Below are positions 24,948-36,471 of a stretch of DNA of 64,000 bases, piece by piece; within the stretch, counting starts at the first letter, position 1; each line of letters begins with the position of its first letter. This DNA is from Leuctra nigra (Eukaryota; Arthropoda; Insecta; Plecoptera; Leuctridae). Both the position numbers and the translations under genes were made by a program. The notes below the pieces were generated by a model, which was not told the origin of the DNA, did not search any database, and saw nothing but the letters and a program-made list of their open reading frames with translations. The stretch covers positions 8,832,316-8,896,315 of the forward strand of contig OW203768.1 of the NCBI GenBank assembly GCA_934045905.1, written 5' to 3'.

Positions 24948-25283
24948 CTAGAAGAGACCAGAGACTTGTTCGAAAGATGAACAATCGTCGAGATTTTAGT
25001 ATCACAGATTCTTGTTTGAATTTTAGTTGTATGTGATAATAATGAGTAAGAAATGTGTGCATTTTTTCTTTAATTCATGCCAATTTACTCATAAAAATCA
25101 TAAAAGACAATTTTTTTGCTTGAAAAAGTAACTAATTTGAGAACGAAATTCTAATGTGATCACAATGTAGTCAATTTTCGTACTTTTAAAAGTGATTATA
25201 GATAAAAATTTAGCCGGTTATAGATTGACCCGGCTCAAAAACTTATGTTTATATTTTTAAACGATGTTTCTCCAGTAACTTAC
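24948..25283 (-). other. putative intron of the minus-strand gene
   Basis: AT-rich sequence between the two candidate exons, with GT and AG ends on the minus strand. Confidence 0.35.
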
Positions 25284-25401
25284 CTTGATTTCTAGATGTA
25301 GATTGAGTAACTAATCCAAAGAAGCACACGACACCAATAATATGATGCACTGTAATCCAGCCACTCGTATATGCCCTTCTAGGCATTTTCAACACTATCA
25401 T
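25284..25401 (-). CDS. candidate first coding exon, secreted or membrane protein of unknown family
   Basis: On the minus strand an ATG at 25401, with a second in-frame ATG at 25386 in a good AAAATG context, opens a frame of 39 codons ending at a strong donor, G|GTAAGT. The frame contains the hydrophobic run ITVHHIIGVVCFFGLV, preceded by the basic MPRRAY, as in a signal peptide or signal anchor. A consensus Inr plus correctly spaced DPE lies about 210 bp upstream, with a short upstream ORF (MRVLS) in between. The phase-matched exon at 24887-24947 extends it. I do not recognise the protein; later exons should lie at lower coordinates, perhaps beyond the window. Exon 1 is better supported than exon 2. 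Confidence 0.45.
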
Positions 25402-25578
25402 AGTACAATCTAATAACTAAAAATATTTCACTTTTTTTAAAAATACTAAAATTAAAAATAAAACTGAAAAACACGTTCACCCGTACGATGACGTTCTATT
25501 TCACGAGAGCACGCGCATTTTGAATCGTGTGTACGGCCACTTGTTGAAGATCGAGCCAGGTAGAGTGGCGACGTAGGT

Positions 25579-25613
25579 ACGACCTCGCGCGGGCACTGCT
25601 GAGTGCAGACTGA
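25579..25613 (-). promoter_or_regulatory. Inr + DPE core promoter (predicted)
   Basis: On the minus strand TCAGTC (25613-25608) matches the arthropod initiator TCAKTY, with A+1 at 25611. GGTCGT lies exactly at +28 to +33 (25584-25579) and fits the downstream promoter element RGWYVT. Spacing is critical for Inr-DPE function, and here it is exact. No TATA box is evident. Confidence 0.5.
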
Positions 25614-25633
25614 CGTGGTGGTTGGTTGAAGAC

Positions 25634-27043
25634 GGGCACTGGCCACGCGGTACTGGCGCACGCGGGGTACGAACCAAGGGGTTGGGATGAGTCAGGAGCA
25701 CATTGTTGAGGGAAGTAACCACGCGGTCCTGGCGCACGCGGGGTACGAACCAAGGGGTTGGGATGAGTCAGGAGCACATTGTTGAGGCACATTGTTGAGG
25801 GCACGAGGCACATTGTTGAGGGCAGTGGCCACGCGGTCCTGGCGCACGCGGAGTACGAACCAGGGGGTTGGAATGAGTCAGGAGCACATTGTTGAGGGCA
25901 CGAGGCACATTGTTGAGGGCACTGGCCACGCGGTACTGGCGCACGCGGGGTACGAACCAGGGGGTTGGGATGAGTCAGGAGCACATTGTTGAGGCACATT
26001 GTTGAGGGCAGTGGCCACGCGGTCCTGGCGCACGCGGAGTACGAACCAGGGGGTTGGAATGAGTCAGGAGCACATTGTTGAGGGCACGAGGCACATTGTT
26101 GAGGGCACTGGCCACGCGGTACTGGCGCACGCGGGGTATGAACCAAGGGGTTGGAATGAGTCAGGAGCACATTGTTGAGGGAAGTGGCCACGCGGTCCTG
26201 GCGCACGCGGGGTACGAACCAAGGGGTTGGGATGAGTCAGGGCACATTGTTGAGGGTACAAGGAACATTGTTGAGGCACATTGTTGAGGGCAGTGGCCAC
26301 GCGGTACTGGCGCACGCGGGGTATGAACCAAGGGGTTGGAATGAGTCAGGAGCACATTGTTGAGGGAAGTGGCCACGCGGTCCTGGCGCACGCGGGGTAC
26401 GAACCAAGGGGTTGGGATGAGTCAGGGCACATTGTTGAGGGTACAAGGAACATTGTTGAGGCACATTGTTGAGGGCACTGGCCACGCGGTACTGGCGCAC
26501 GCGGGGTACGAGCCAAGGGGTTGGGATGAGTCAGGGCACATTGTTGAGGGTACAAGGAACATTGTTGAGGGTACGAGGCACATTGTTGAGGGCACTGGCC
26601 ACGCGGTACTGGCGCACGCGGGGTATGAACCAAGGGGTTGGAATGAGTCAGGAGCACATTGTTGAGGGAAGTGGCCACGCGGTCCTGGCGCACGCGGGGT
26701 ACGAACCAAGGGGTTGGGATGAGTCAGGAGCACATTGTTGAGGGAAGTGGCCACGCGGTCCTGGCGCACGCGGGGTACGAACCAAGGGGTTGGGATGAGT
26801 CAGGGCACATTGTTGAGGGTACAAGGAACATTGTTGAGGGTACGAGGCACATTGTTGAGGGCAGTGGCCACGCGGTCCTGGCGCACGCGTGGTATGAACC
26901 AAGGGGTTGGAATGAGTCAGGAGCACATTGTTGAGGGTACAAGGAACATTGTTGAGGCACATTGTTGAGGGCACTGGCCACGCGGTCCTGGCGCACGCGG
27001 GGTACGAACCAGGGGGTTGGAATGAGTCATGAGCACATGGGCC
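25634..27043. repeat. GC-rich minisatellite with variable submodules
   Basis: About 15 copies of a core containing GGCCACGCGGTCCTGGCGCA and ACGAACCAAGGGGTTGGGAT, each followed by one to three copies of a roughly 21-bp submodule CACATTGTTGAGGG. The spacing between cores varies (about 76 to 117 bp) with the submodule number. The many open frames on both strands (for example 25496-26206 minus) are by-products of the periodicity. Strikingly GC- and CpG-rich against its AT-rich surroundings. Confidence 0.9.
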
Positions 27044-27391
27044 CCCGGATGTTAGGAAAACAAAACAAAATCTGGGGTTTGACATATACTAGTTTCATTT
27101 TGTAACCAAAAAATATAGAAAATTGATTTCAAAGAGATAAAAAAACAAGAAGTGTCCTGCCGGACAGTTTTGAAAATGTCTACCACCACCCCAAAGTGCA
27201 ATATTTAAAAATATTGAATATTTCAACGAACTACACCTCAAAACGTCTCAAAATTGATTTCAAAGTGTCCAAAAACCAAAAAACACCCTGCGGGGCAGGG
27301 AGGGGACGTGCCCTCTACACCCCCCTTAACCCGTAAAATATTGTTTTCATTGCCCTGCCCCCACCTGGTAGAAATCTTGCAGACGCCTATG
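27039..27391 (-). mobile_element. G-run retroposon inserted in the minisatellite
   Basis: Flanked by the exact 11-bp direct repeat CATGAGCACAT (27028-27038, 27392-27402). The minisatellite submodule CACATTGTTGAGG resumes right after it, which proves insertion into the array. Read on the minus strand it begins GCATAGGCGTCTGCAAGATT and contains GGGGGCAGGGCAATGAAAAC, GCCCCGCAGGGTG, TTTTGGACACTTTGAAATC and TTTTGAGACGT, as in the copy at 2690-3115. The G runs are shorter here (5-6 G). Confidence 0.8.
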
Positions 27392-27402
27392 CATGAGCAC
27401 AT

Positions 27403-27905
27403 TGTTGAGGAAGAGATCTTTAAAAAGTAATTTTATTCTTTGCTTGTTCCTCCGTCACCTAAGACGCGTGAAGATGCCGACATCCTGCGTTGCGTTACAA
27501 AACAATGTAGAGCTAAATCGCAGACGTAAATGAATTACTGGATCGTTTTTTATGTTCCATATCAAAAATTAGTATACTTACTAAGTTTGTATCTCGAGAG
27601 AAAGAGATAGAATCTACAGAAAGGTGCCATTTCATAAAATAATTCGCCGTTTTTACAGCTTTTAGGCTGCCAATGCCCAAAATCAACTCTGAAGTAAGGT
27701 AAACGGAAACCTGAATCTTTGAGCCTTCCAGAGAGTAAACTTTTAACTAATATTCCAAGAAAGGAAGGCACATATTAAATATGTAGTAATATTCTCAGAG
27801 GTAGAAGGGTGGAAGTCAATTTCAATCATTCTTGAGGCGAGTTCATAAACCAGTATTTCTGGGTTCATCCAATCACATTTTGTAAGAGAACACTTCAATA
27901 CTTAA
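27403..27905. other. no gene; dispersed repeat R4 fragment
   Basis: 27800-27900 holds TTCTTGAGGCGAGTTCATAA and TTCATCCAATCACATTTTGTA, shared with 28570-28770, 33770-34010 and 49480-49720 (family R4). The frame at 27562-27771(-) has no domain. Confidence 0.4.
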
Positions 27906-28023
27906 GGCGTTTTCGACTGGCCGCACTGGGCTGCACTGAAATGACGTCATTATACAAAACTAAGTGTAAATTTCAAACTGAGTACAGAGCTAGTGCGGCT
28001 CAGAGCGGCCAGTGGAAAACGCC
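27906..28023. mobile_element. 118-bp foldback MITE at TTAA
   Basis: GGCGTTTTCGACTGGCCGCA at the left pairs with GGCCAGTGGAAAACGCC at the right; CTGGGCTGCACT and AGTGCGGCTCAGAG also pair. TTAA precedes it at 27902-27905 and follows at 28025-28028 after one extra A. This would fit a piggyBac-type target. Confidence 0.7.
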
Positions 28024-29254
28024 ATTAATTTTCACTCGCTCGTAATTCATAAAGTTGATTAGAACATGCAAGAGGGAAAATCGCAAAATCGACAAATAGA
28101 GAAATCGAGAAAAGGTGATTTCGTCCTTCTAAATCTGAGCTACAGAAATAGATTCTTCATGATTTACTTTGAAACTTCAGTTTGTTTTGTTTGATATTTC
28201 AGCTATTCAAATCCGTGATATTCGCGGGCGTGGGCGGAAGAATATTGAACATCACAACGAACTGCCCAGAAGCTTAGAGCTATTTGAGTTACTTAGAGTT
28301 ATTTAGTCTGAGCCAGAAGCTATGCTTCGATCACATACGAGCCCTGATTCAAGATGCACTTCCTCTTATTGTTAGATCAGCGATCATCCACCGGAAACCC
28401 AACTTTCCACAGCATTCAATTAATAATAATATGTGAACACATACCGGTCCCTTTCCATAAAATCCTAGACAAATCTATAGTGTAACTATTTTATTATCCA
28501 ATTAAAGACTTTAGAGTACGGACATTACGATGGTAAAATTTGCAACGTCATAATTTACAAATTTATCTTACCTTCATATCAGAAGGCCCGAAGTCCAGTC
28601 ATCTTTTGTAATGATGTAATCAAGCTATTACAAATTGATCGAAATCAATAATACAGTAATTGAAGTATTCTCTTACACAATGACATGTCACCATTACAAA
28701 TATGATTGTATGAAGACAGTTTACTGGTTTTTGAGCTCACCTCAAGAATCATTGAGCTTACTCCCGCGGGCTTCTTTTAAATGTAAGATGGAAATATACC
28801 CATATTTCATATCTTTGTCACTCTATTGGCAGTTTGATAAAACTTGATAAAACTTGGTCGCACCTCCGCATCACCACCCGCTGCATAAAGCCGCCCCTAC
28901 TGAATTTAAAACCCATCTCACTTGTCTTTTTTCGGAAGTAAAACGGAGAATTTATTTCCCTCCACAATCGATCAGGCTGGATTTACTGCTCAGAACTTGC
29001 ACTCGCTGTTGCGAATAAATTCCAAACCGAAATCCAACTAAATGACCCCAGCTATGTTATTTACGAATCAAACGTAACTCTCACAGCCTGTGCGGGTAGT
29101 AATGTGCAATGTCCAGTATTCTGTAACATAAAATCTCAGTTTCTAGCCGATTTCTATCGGTTTCCTGCGGAAAAAGTTCATGGACTAGCCCTATTATGTA
29201 ACTTTATTTCTGATGAAGTGGTAACGGAATAGGGATGTGTCTCTTTAGTCCCAA
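28024..29254. other. no gene; R4 repeat copy at 28570-28770
   Basis: The only clear content is an R4 copy in minus orientation (TTACACAATGACATGTCACC, ACCTCAAGAATCATTGAGC). The 70-codon frame at 28635-28847 reads through that repeat. Confidence 0.4.
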
Positions 29255-29744
29255 TGTACACTCGAACAAAATAATAGACTCTACCTCGAAAGAAAACGAT
29301 TTGTTATAATAATGGTAATAGATGGCATCATCCTAAGAGTCTGTGCTAACTCATCATCTAAAGTTCATTCACGATTAGAATAGCAACCCGTAATGGCGGC
29401 GTGTACTACCGTAGTCAAGTGAACGTATACCTAAACATGTAAATATCAATATAATAATCAAAAAAAGTGTATAATACGGCTGTAGATAAAAATAAATAAA
29501 TTTTATTGAATTTTTATAATATTTACTACTATTAAAAATTGTGTATTTGACATAATTTATACAATTTCAATAATACAAAGAAGAAAGTCTTGCCATTGAC
29601 AGGGCAGTGTTCAAGTGACTGACCAATGAACGACGTGATCGACTAAAACGTCAGTGATATTCTTATCGTGAACGAACTTTAACTCGAGTAGAAGAGCTCT
29701 GATTTAATTGATAATAATAACAATTAAAATTGGTTTCAGTGTAC
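29255..29744. mobile_element. MITE family A, copy 3, interrupted
   Basis: Left end TGTACACTCGAACAAAATAA with the internal GATGGCATCATCC; right end GAGCTCTGATTTAATTG..TTTCAGTGTAC. Compared with 10211-10420, it carries an insertion of 319 bp at the position corresponding to CATCTACGTGAGC. Confidence 0.8.
29361..29679. mobile_element. TA-flanked MITE nested in family A
   Basis: Inverted ends AAGTTCATTCACGATTAGAA and TTCTTATCGTGAACGAACTT, flanked by TA on both sides (29359-29360, 29680-29681). TA target choice is typical of Tc1/mariner-like elements. No coding capacity. Confidence 0.8.
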
Positions 29745-31484
29745 TTAAATCAAATGACAACTTTTGGAATCCGATTCCTTTCCATAGGAAAGGGGCTACA
29801 TGGGAGGAATGATACAGAAAGGAGCAGCGTTATCACAAGAGGGGACATTGCATGTAAACCTATGCTACAATCTCGGCAGGAAATTTGTTAGCAGAACAGT
29901 GTGATATCCTAACCTGGGGCAATAAAACTTTATAACTTGAGGTTTATTTACATGGGGCAAGAATCACCCTCAAAACCACATGTTCTGGGAGTGTGGCGTT
30001 CTCAGTAAGATGAAGTTGAATCGATAAAGTTATGTGATAATTAAATACCTACTCCATAATATTGCTTTATGATACATAGTTATTTGTTATGCAGATATAA
30101 TTTGTTTAAGTAGAAGGATCACCACTGAAGACATCCGCCATTTTTGAGATTGTGACCTTCTCGTTGACGATAACCTATGATGACGCGGCAAAGTTATAGG
30201 CAATTGCTTTTTGTGCATCAATGGTAAATTTTTAAAAAAATCTCGTAAAATTTATGAGCGGTAGCATAAAGTTCAAATTGGAAAATCACAAGTTTCACAC
30301 TTTTAAAAAGTGATCAACGATGCACAAAAAGCAATTCAATGTCTACAACTTGACAGCTTCAACGCATAGGTATCGTAAAATCTCAAAATTAAAAGTCATC
30401 TGATGACAATCCTTCATAATAAACCAAGCCATGCAAAACTATTTGTTCTTAATTCCAAGCATTTACCTTGAGAAACTTGGAAATATTTATTTGTAAAATT
30501 GTATCTGTGCTCTGCCCAACACAATGATTTGATAGCGATATAACGTGCTAATGCTACTAATAACTCTATCGGTATCATTATACTTCATTGTGCATCAGCT
30601 CTCTGCACAATATGTCGGAATAGTGTGATTTCCTGAATGTATGTGGCAATAGAACTTTACGACCTGTTGACTATTTACTGGACATAATAGTCGCCACATC
30701 GATAAGAACACAAGGTTAATCAATGTGCCAATGAAGAGAATTACGTAGAGAAAATTCCACAAGCATTAGCAGAATTATTATCGGGAAAAGCGAAGAAAAA
30801 TATTTTAATATTTTTAAGTTCCTTTGAAAACGTACACAAAATTAAATTATACGTTTGATTTAATTTTACCTGAAAAAATCCATCACAGAAATAATATTAT
30901 TTATAATAGGTATACTACGTCGGCATTTTTGTTTAAAAAAATATAACATAGACGTGATTTCATACTAGTTCGTGATTCATGTGCAATAATGCTTTAAAGA
31001 ACAACAGGTTTTAATATTGTTTATACAATAAGCACACGCTCAAGCATCCAAATGATTGGAAAGAAATCAGGATTGGAAACTGGATTGATCTAGTTCAAAG
31101 TCATAATGTTGCAAGTAAACTCCTGACGTCCACGTAATTGTCATAACAAGAAGAACAAGCGCAAGAATGTACAAGTAGAGGAGGCAAATACGAGAGGAAA
31201 TGACCGTGAAAACAGAAGAGTGTCTGCAAGGTTGCACAGTGGTGGAGGAAGAATACGTGACGGGAACAGAACCCGGCTTTCCCGAATGACAACCCGGCCT
31301 CTGACGTAACCAAACTGGTTTGGCAGAAGATTTTACAAAATTACCTTACTACGTCACTCTGCAACCGGCTTTCAGGGCTCCAGAAGACACTAACTCTTGC
31401 ATCTGTTTAATACAATTGCTGAATTTGCATTCCAAAATCACTGGTTTATGGCATAGGCTAAGTATTTTCATCATTCAGTGACAT
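29745..31484. other. no gene; foldback at 30130-30425
   Basis: ATTGCTTTTTGTGCATC (30203) and GATGCACAAAAAGCAAT (30319) are perfect partners inside a looser inverted repeat spanning about 30130-30425. The 70-codon frame at 31101-31313(-) has no domain. Otherwise AT-rich. Confidence 0.45.
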
Positions 31485-31770
31485 GATTTTTTTTCTGTGG
31501 CTTAACGTCATACTGTTCTGCAGCGAGGCTAATGGCGACGGATGAATGACTATGAGGATGATTGGGAGATGATGGTGAAGAGAGGTAAGGATGGAAGGTG
31601 GGAAGGAGGCGGTCGTGGCCTATTAGTAGGGTACCTTCCCAGCATTTGCCTGTCGACTGAGGGAATACCACGAAAAAAAACAGTCAGGAAGGACAGCCGC
31701 GGGAAACGAACTCGGGCCTCCGGAATACAAGTTAGAGCGTTACCACTCAGCCATACCTGTTCCGTTTCTT
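31485..31770 (-). mobile_element. tRNA-derived SINE
   Basis: On the minus strand the head reads AGGTATGGCTGAGTGGTAAC and GCTCTAACTTGTATTCCGGA, then GGCCCGAGTTCGTTTCCC. This is an A-box and B-box arrangement of a tRNA-like pol III promoter. The tail has TCGCCATTAGCC, GACGTTAAGCCACAG and an A8 run near 31490. The tail phrase recurs at 57715-57755 (GACGTTAAGCCCCAG). The frame at 31550-31828 is the usual spurious reading through such a head. Confidence 0.65.
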
Positions 31771-31847
31771 TTTGTTGAAAGAGAGCGTACTTTGATAGTT
31801 TTGTTTTGGACAGTGTTTCATCCAGCATTCATCTCTCCACTAGTCCT

Positions 31848-31970
31848 GGGACGATCACATAAAGCAGTCGTGTGACAAGATTCTCAACTCTCCCGAGAAG
31901 GCCGGGAATAACATTGATATGAACAAATTATCACGTGAGAACTAAGTTGTCATTTTATATGATCGCACCC
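31848..31970. mobile_element. MITE family B, copy 2
   Basis: GGGACGATCACATAAAG at the left, TATATGATCGCACCC at the right, and AGAAGGCCGGGAATAACATTGA in the centre as in the other copies; preceded by CTG. Confidence 0.7.
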
Positions 31971-32198
31971 CGGTGTTCGAATTCTATAATCACTCCGTCT
32001 GTCCTTGAAACACAGTGACATGTCAGGACGTTTCAAAGTATTTACTACCGAACGGAATACCTACATTATTCATATAAATACCTACTTTATTGTTACATTT
32101 TCTATAAGTTGGTAATTAAAGAAACCTGATAGTGATAGCCTTTTGTACATACTGCGAAACGCAATAACGCAAAGTTATAATGTAATAATATTAACAGG

Positions 32199-33382
32199 TG
32201 GTGCAAGCCCGAGCGATTTAGCCGCTTGTTGCAGGCACTTTTTAGGCTACGATTGCGGAGTCAAAATGGGTTGATAAAATGATTTGAAATTTTAAACATG
32301 ATTAGATAAAAGACAAACTTAGTACATTACTTAGTAAACTTAGTCACTTAATACATTTTTATTTTCTTTGCTTGAATAATTAGTAATAATTATTTGATTT
32401 TTTTAGGGAAAATTGTCTATTTTCTTGTCTCGCTGTGTGCCGTATGAAATTTTATTTTAAAAAATGCGCCAAGTGATAGCCCTAAGTATGTCTTTTATCT
32501 AATCATGATTCCAATTTGAGATCAATTGGTCCACGGGTTTGGTCTCCAATCGTATCGGAAATTTCATCGTTTTTACCGGTTTTGTTGAATAACCGGCGCC
32601 TAATTAGGGTTGCCAACTTTACAAGAATTGAATTCCGGACAATGTAGTTCTAAATTTCTCTGGGAATAAAATATTCTCACAATACGGTATTATGGGGAAA
32701 CACGGATGCGTACGAAAAGACGATCTCGCAGGAAATCAATGGGGGGTCTGGTGTGAGGGCCCCCCATCATCATGCGGGTCCGGGCCGCACAGGCCCGGGA
32801 AAATTTTGAATTTCGAAAGTGTATTTGGGTCAATTTCATGCGTTCTGGACTACAATATTCGGCGATTTTGATATTTGGGAACTTTGAAAATTTATTTACA
32901 ATTATAGCAAAAAGACTGGAATTTAACTTTATAAAAATTAATTGGTCTCATTATTTCCTTGAGTTGAAATTGATAAATATGCAGTAAAAATTGAAACTAA
33001 TGGGCAAAAGTGAACTAAAGTTGGTGTCTGTCTACCAACCCTACCTACAAAACTAACTTTGCAAAAGTTATGATGTGATGTATCATTGATTATTGAATTA
33101 TAACGTTAGTTTCATGTAACAATTTAACAATTCCGGACATTATGCTGTCCGGAATGAGGTAATTCCGACATCCGGACAATGTTGTCCAATTCCGGAGTGT
33201 CCGGAGAAATTCCGGACAGTTGGCAACCCTACGCCTAATTAACAAGGCAAGAAGCAAAAATGAACAAGTGCTACTCATATACAATCATGTGGACAATCAT
33301 GTGAACAATTTTCACATTTTTCATAAGTGAAATAAGTTTCATAAGTCTTAAATTGCTAAAACAGCCGAGCGCTTGTATCACC
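32199..33382. mobile_element. repeat family D, copy 1, interrupted
   Basis: Starts GGTGCAAGCCCGAGCGATTT, GCCGCTTGTTGCAGGCAC and continues with the GGTTTGGTCTCCAATCGTAT phrase. It ends near GCCGAGCGCTTGTATCACC, roughly the inverse of its start. Copies at 36472-37227 and 43759-44269 give its uninterrupted form. It carries a nested 625-bp element. Confidence 0.7.
32606..33230. mobile_element. 625-bp inverted-repeat transposon nested in repeat D
   Basis: 13-bp perfect inverted ends AGGGTTGCCAACT and AGTTGGCAACCCT. The host phrase CGCCTAATT is duplicated on both sides (32597-32605, 33232-33240), with one unmatched base (33231) on the right. Copies of repeat D at 36876 and 44109 show the single-copy site. 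Several TTCCGGACA and TGTCCGGAAT motifs cluster subterminally. A 9-10 bp duplication suggests a MULE-like or similar superfamily; this is inferred. Confidence 0.85.
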
Positions 33383-36094
33383 TTAAATAAGGGCGAAGAT
33401 CGTTTCCCTTTGTTTTTTAACTGACATTTTTCCAAACCCTCCTTTCTCTCCCCATGGTATTGAACGATGAAACAGCATCGATAACTGGCTTTTCCCATCG
33501 CAACTTCATCCGATCATATGATTCCAGTGGATGTTTTGCGCGCTGTGTTCGGTGAAGGTTGCTGACTCGTGTACCGTGGCTGGTACGAGCCGGCACCAAG
33601 TACACCTCCCCCCTTCCCCTCTCCTCCTCACATCCTACCTGGGGGGGGGGGATACCTGTCCAGCACAGCATCATGGTTACATAACATCATGCGGTGAAGA
33701 TGCAATCGGGATTTTATGAAAAAGTAACAAGTAATAGAGATTTCGTTATTTTATTTTTATAGATATTGTACCTCATAAATTGAGTTGAGCTCATAAACAG
33801 GTATATCTGGGTTTATCCAATCATATATGTAATGGTGATACTGATATGTGTCATTATTGTGTAGAGAATACTTTAAAAATAACTGCATTTTATGACATTC
33901 ATGGCAAATGATATGACAAAAGTGTGCAACGAAAAATCTAGAAATGGGCTTCCGCCCTTCTTCCTCTGAGATACAGATGTTTTGTCGTATAATCATTACA
34001 ATCGAACAATCTTGCATTTATTATTTATTTTAAAGTTATGTTTCGTCCGACAATTATTACTGGGTCGAACCATAAAGCATCCAAATTACATTTTTGAAAC
34101 CATTGAGTTTTTAGTATCTTTGGAATCAACAGATTATTTTCTAGCAATTGTGCTTTTCACGAATGCCTTAGTTCCCCATTTAGTAAATTAAAACTTGTGT
34201 TGAAATTGAGACTTTAATATGGGAAAATCAGGGGTTGAAACACATTTTGGCGATTTACTCGGACAGGACTCCTGGAAATTGGGTGCTTTGTTTGGTGGAG
34301 CAGTGCGCAAGCTCAATATGTAAAATCTTATTGAAATTAGAACTATAAAATTGTAATCAAACGAACCAAACCATTATGAATATTATCTACAAAATGTCCA
34401 TAAATCATACCTAATCGTCATTCGTCATATACAGGGCCCCATATTTGAAAGATTAATTTAAAAAGTTAGCAGTAAAATTATGTCGATGTGTCTCGCCTCA
34501 TTTTTGTTGTCGCCAAGGTTTGTTTGTACATTCAATTTTGTGTGTCTTTCTAACTGTAGGTACGCTGAAGTTATGTAATCACGCCAATCTCAGAAGCACA
34601 ATAGTTCATGGACTGGGAAAAGAAAACGAAAAACCAAACTTTGTTATTGTTTGTATGCTGCAATATTTGAAAATAAATTATTAACTGCTTTAGAATATAC
34701 ATTGCTTTTGTAAAAACTGCACAAATCTTTTCAGTTATAACTTGCATCGTGGTCTCTACCTTTTCTATTTCGCCTTTGGCAGACAAAGATACGATTTTTC
34801 AACAAAATATACAAAATGCATAAAAGGTCAAGTACCTACACAAACAATGCATGATGTAAAGAAAAGTTCATCACCAATAATCATAATTCATAAACGTAAC
34901 GAACGTTAGCTTAAGATGATGTATTCTTCAAATATAAAAGATGATAAAAATGCGGTGCCAGTGTATGAAATGGAGAAGAGAAGAAGAAGAAACTAGAATC
35001 GCGAATTGTTGAATTTGTGTCATACGAGCATTGAGTACAGACTAATTCTCTTTCTCTATTCAAAAATCATTATAATTTGGGTCACGAAAAATGGTGAACA
35101 GACAATGTAAATCTAATAATTATACGTAATATGTGTGGCCAGTGTTCTCATTGTTATTGTTAGAATGGTTGTAATTTATGGGAATTGTTGCCGGTTCTCA
35201 CTAAATATCACAGCAGCCTACCTAAATGTAGATTGTGCCTTTGCAGATTTCACATTCACGTATTTCACAAGTTCACATTTAGTTGACGAAACGAAATTAA
35301 TGGAACAATCGCGTATATTCAGTCAAATAAGATTTATACAACAAATAAAATATACCACGTAATAAGTAACTAATTACTAGTTACTAATACATTACTAATA
35401 GAATATTATTAACTCTTATGTATTGTGATATTGTACCTACATTTTAGTCCAATCTAAAATCTATATTTCATCAAACATACGAATTAAATCATTTATGATG
35501 ATTATTATATGATGAACAAACTGTAACTAACTAAACATAAAATCGGCTAATATGTTATAAATAGCGTAAAATCATACATGGAATCACAATCTGAGAAAAT
35601 GATTTATAAACGAAAATGGATGATAGAACCGTTCGCGCCATCTCTGTTGGGATGTTGGAACTTTCTAGTCGGTAAAGCAGCTGAGAGTATAGTCGGTAAA
35701 GTAGATCAGTCATTCAAGTTGTAGCAGTTTTCAGAGAACTCCATTATATTTTGAAAATACTCAGTTTATGAAAGACCAGGATGGTTATTTTTGAAATAGT
35801 TATCACGTCATAAGTAATGACTCATAAGAAAGTCATAATATTAACATGGTGAGAGATAGGACAAATTTCCTTATGACATCATAACTTGGAGTTATGACGT
35901 GAAAACTTTTTCAAGAATAAGCCCCCTGACTGTGAACTGTGATGATGTTTTAGGCGATTATTTTACTTATATTTTTTTTTTATTAATTTATATATTTTAC
36001 CACTTTTTAGATATTTAGGATCTCCAATGTGACTCCAAGGATTTCTGTTTTGGTCGAGTTCACTGCTATTTTCACTTCTATCGGCCCTGCCCTG
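33383..36094. other. no gene; R4 repeat at 33770-34010
   Basis: The R4 copy has TTGAGTTGAGCTCATAAACA and ATCATATATGTAATGGTG. There is an 11-G run at 33641-33651. Several 60-86 codon frames have no domain. The rest is AT-rich. Confidence 0.4.
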
Positions 36095-36192
36095 GGGTGC
36101 GATCATGTAAAATGTTGTCGCGTGACAATCTGCACATCTCACTCGACAAGGCCATGAATAACATTGAGATGAGATGATTGTCACGTAAGAAC
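36095..36192. mobile_element. MITE family B, copy 3 (decayed right end)
   Basis: GGGTGCGATCATGTAAAATG preceded by CTG, with AAGGCCATGAATAACATTGA in the centre; the right inverted end is not recognisable. Confidence 0.6.
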
Positions 36193-36471
36193 AAATATAC
36201 AACAATAACATATACAATATACAACATACAATTCAATATATCGACTATGGACGGAAATATCATTTTATCCAATGTATTTACTATTTATTTCATATTTTAA
36301 TTCATATTTTATTTCATATTTTGTAATAATAACTACATTCACCCAACTTGAAGTATGTCGTAAGGATGTTCCAGCAGTGACCTTGAATTACAAATTGGCA
36401 AGAGCCCGTATCTTATTATCTTATCTTTCCTAAATTCTCCCAGTAGGTACCTACCTTCAATAAAATATAAA

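Noticed and set aside
25496..26206. 236-codon minus-strand frame with repeated GSYPACARTAWPLPSTMC units
   Set aside because: It is produced by the minisatellite period, and other frames on both strands are open too. No start context or splice support.
31550..31828. 92-codon frame with a VWLSGNALTCIPEARVRFP-like stretch
   Set aside because: This peptide is the familiar translation of a tRNA-derived SINE head.
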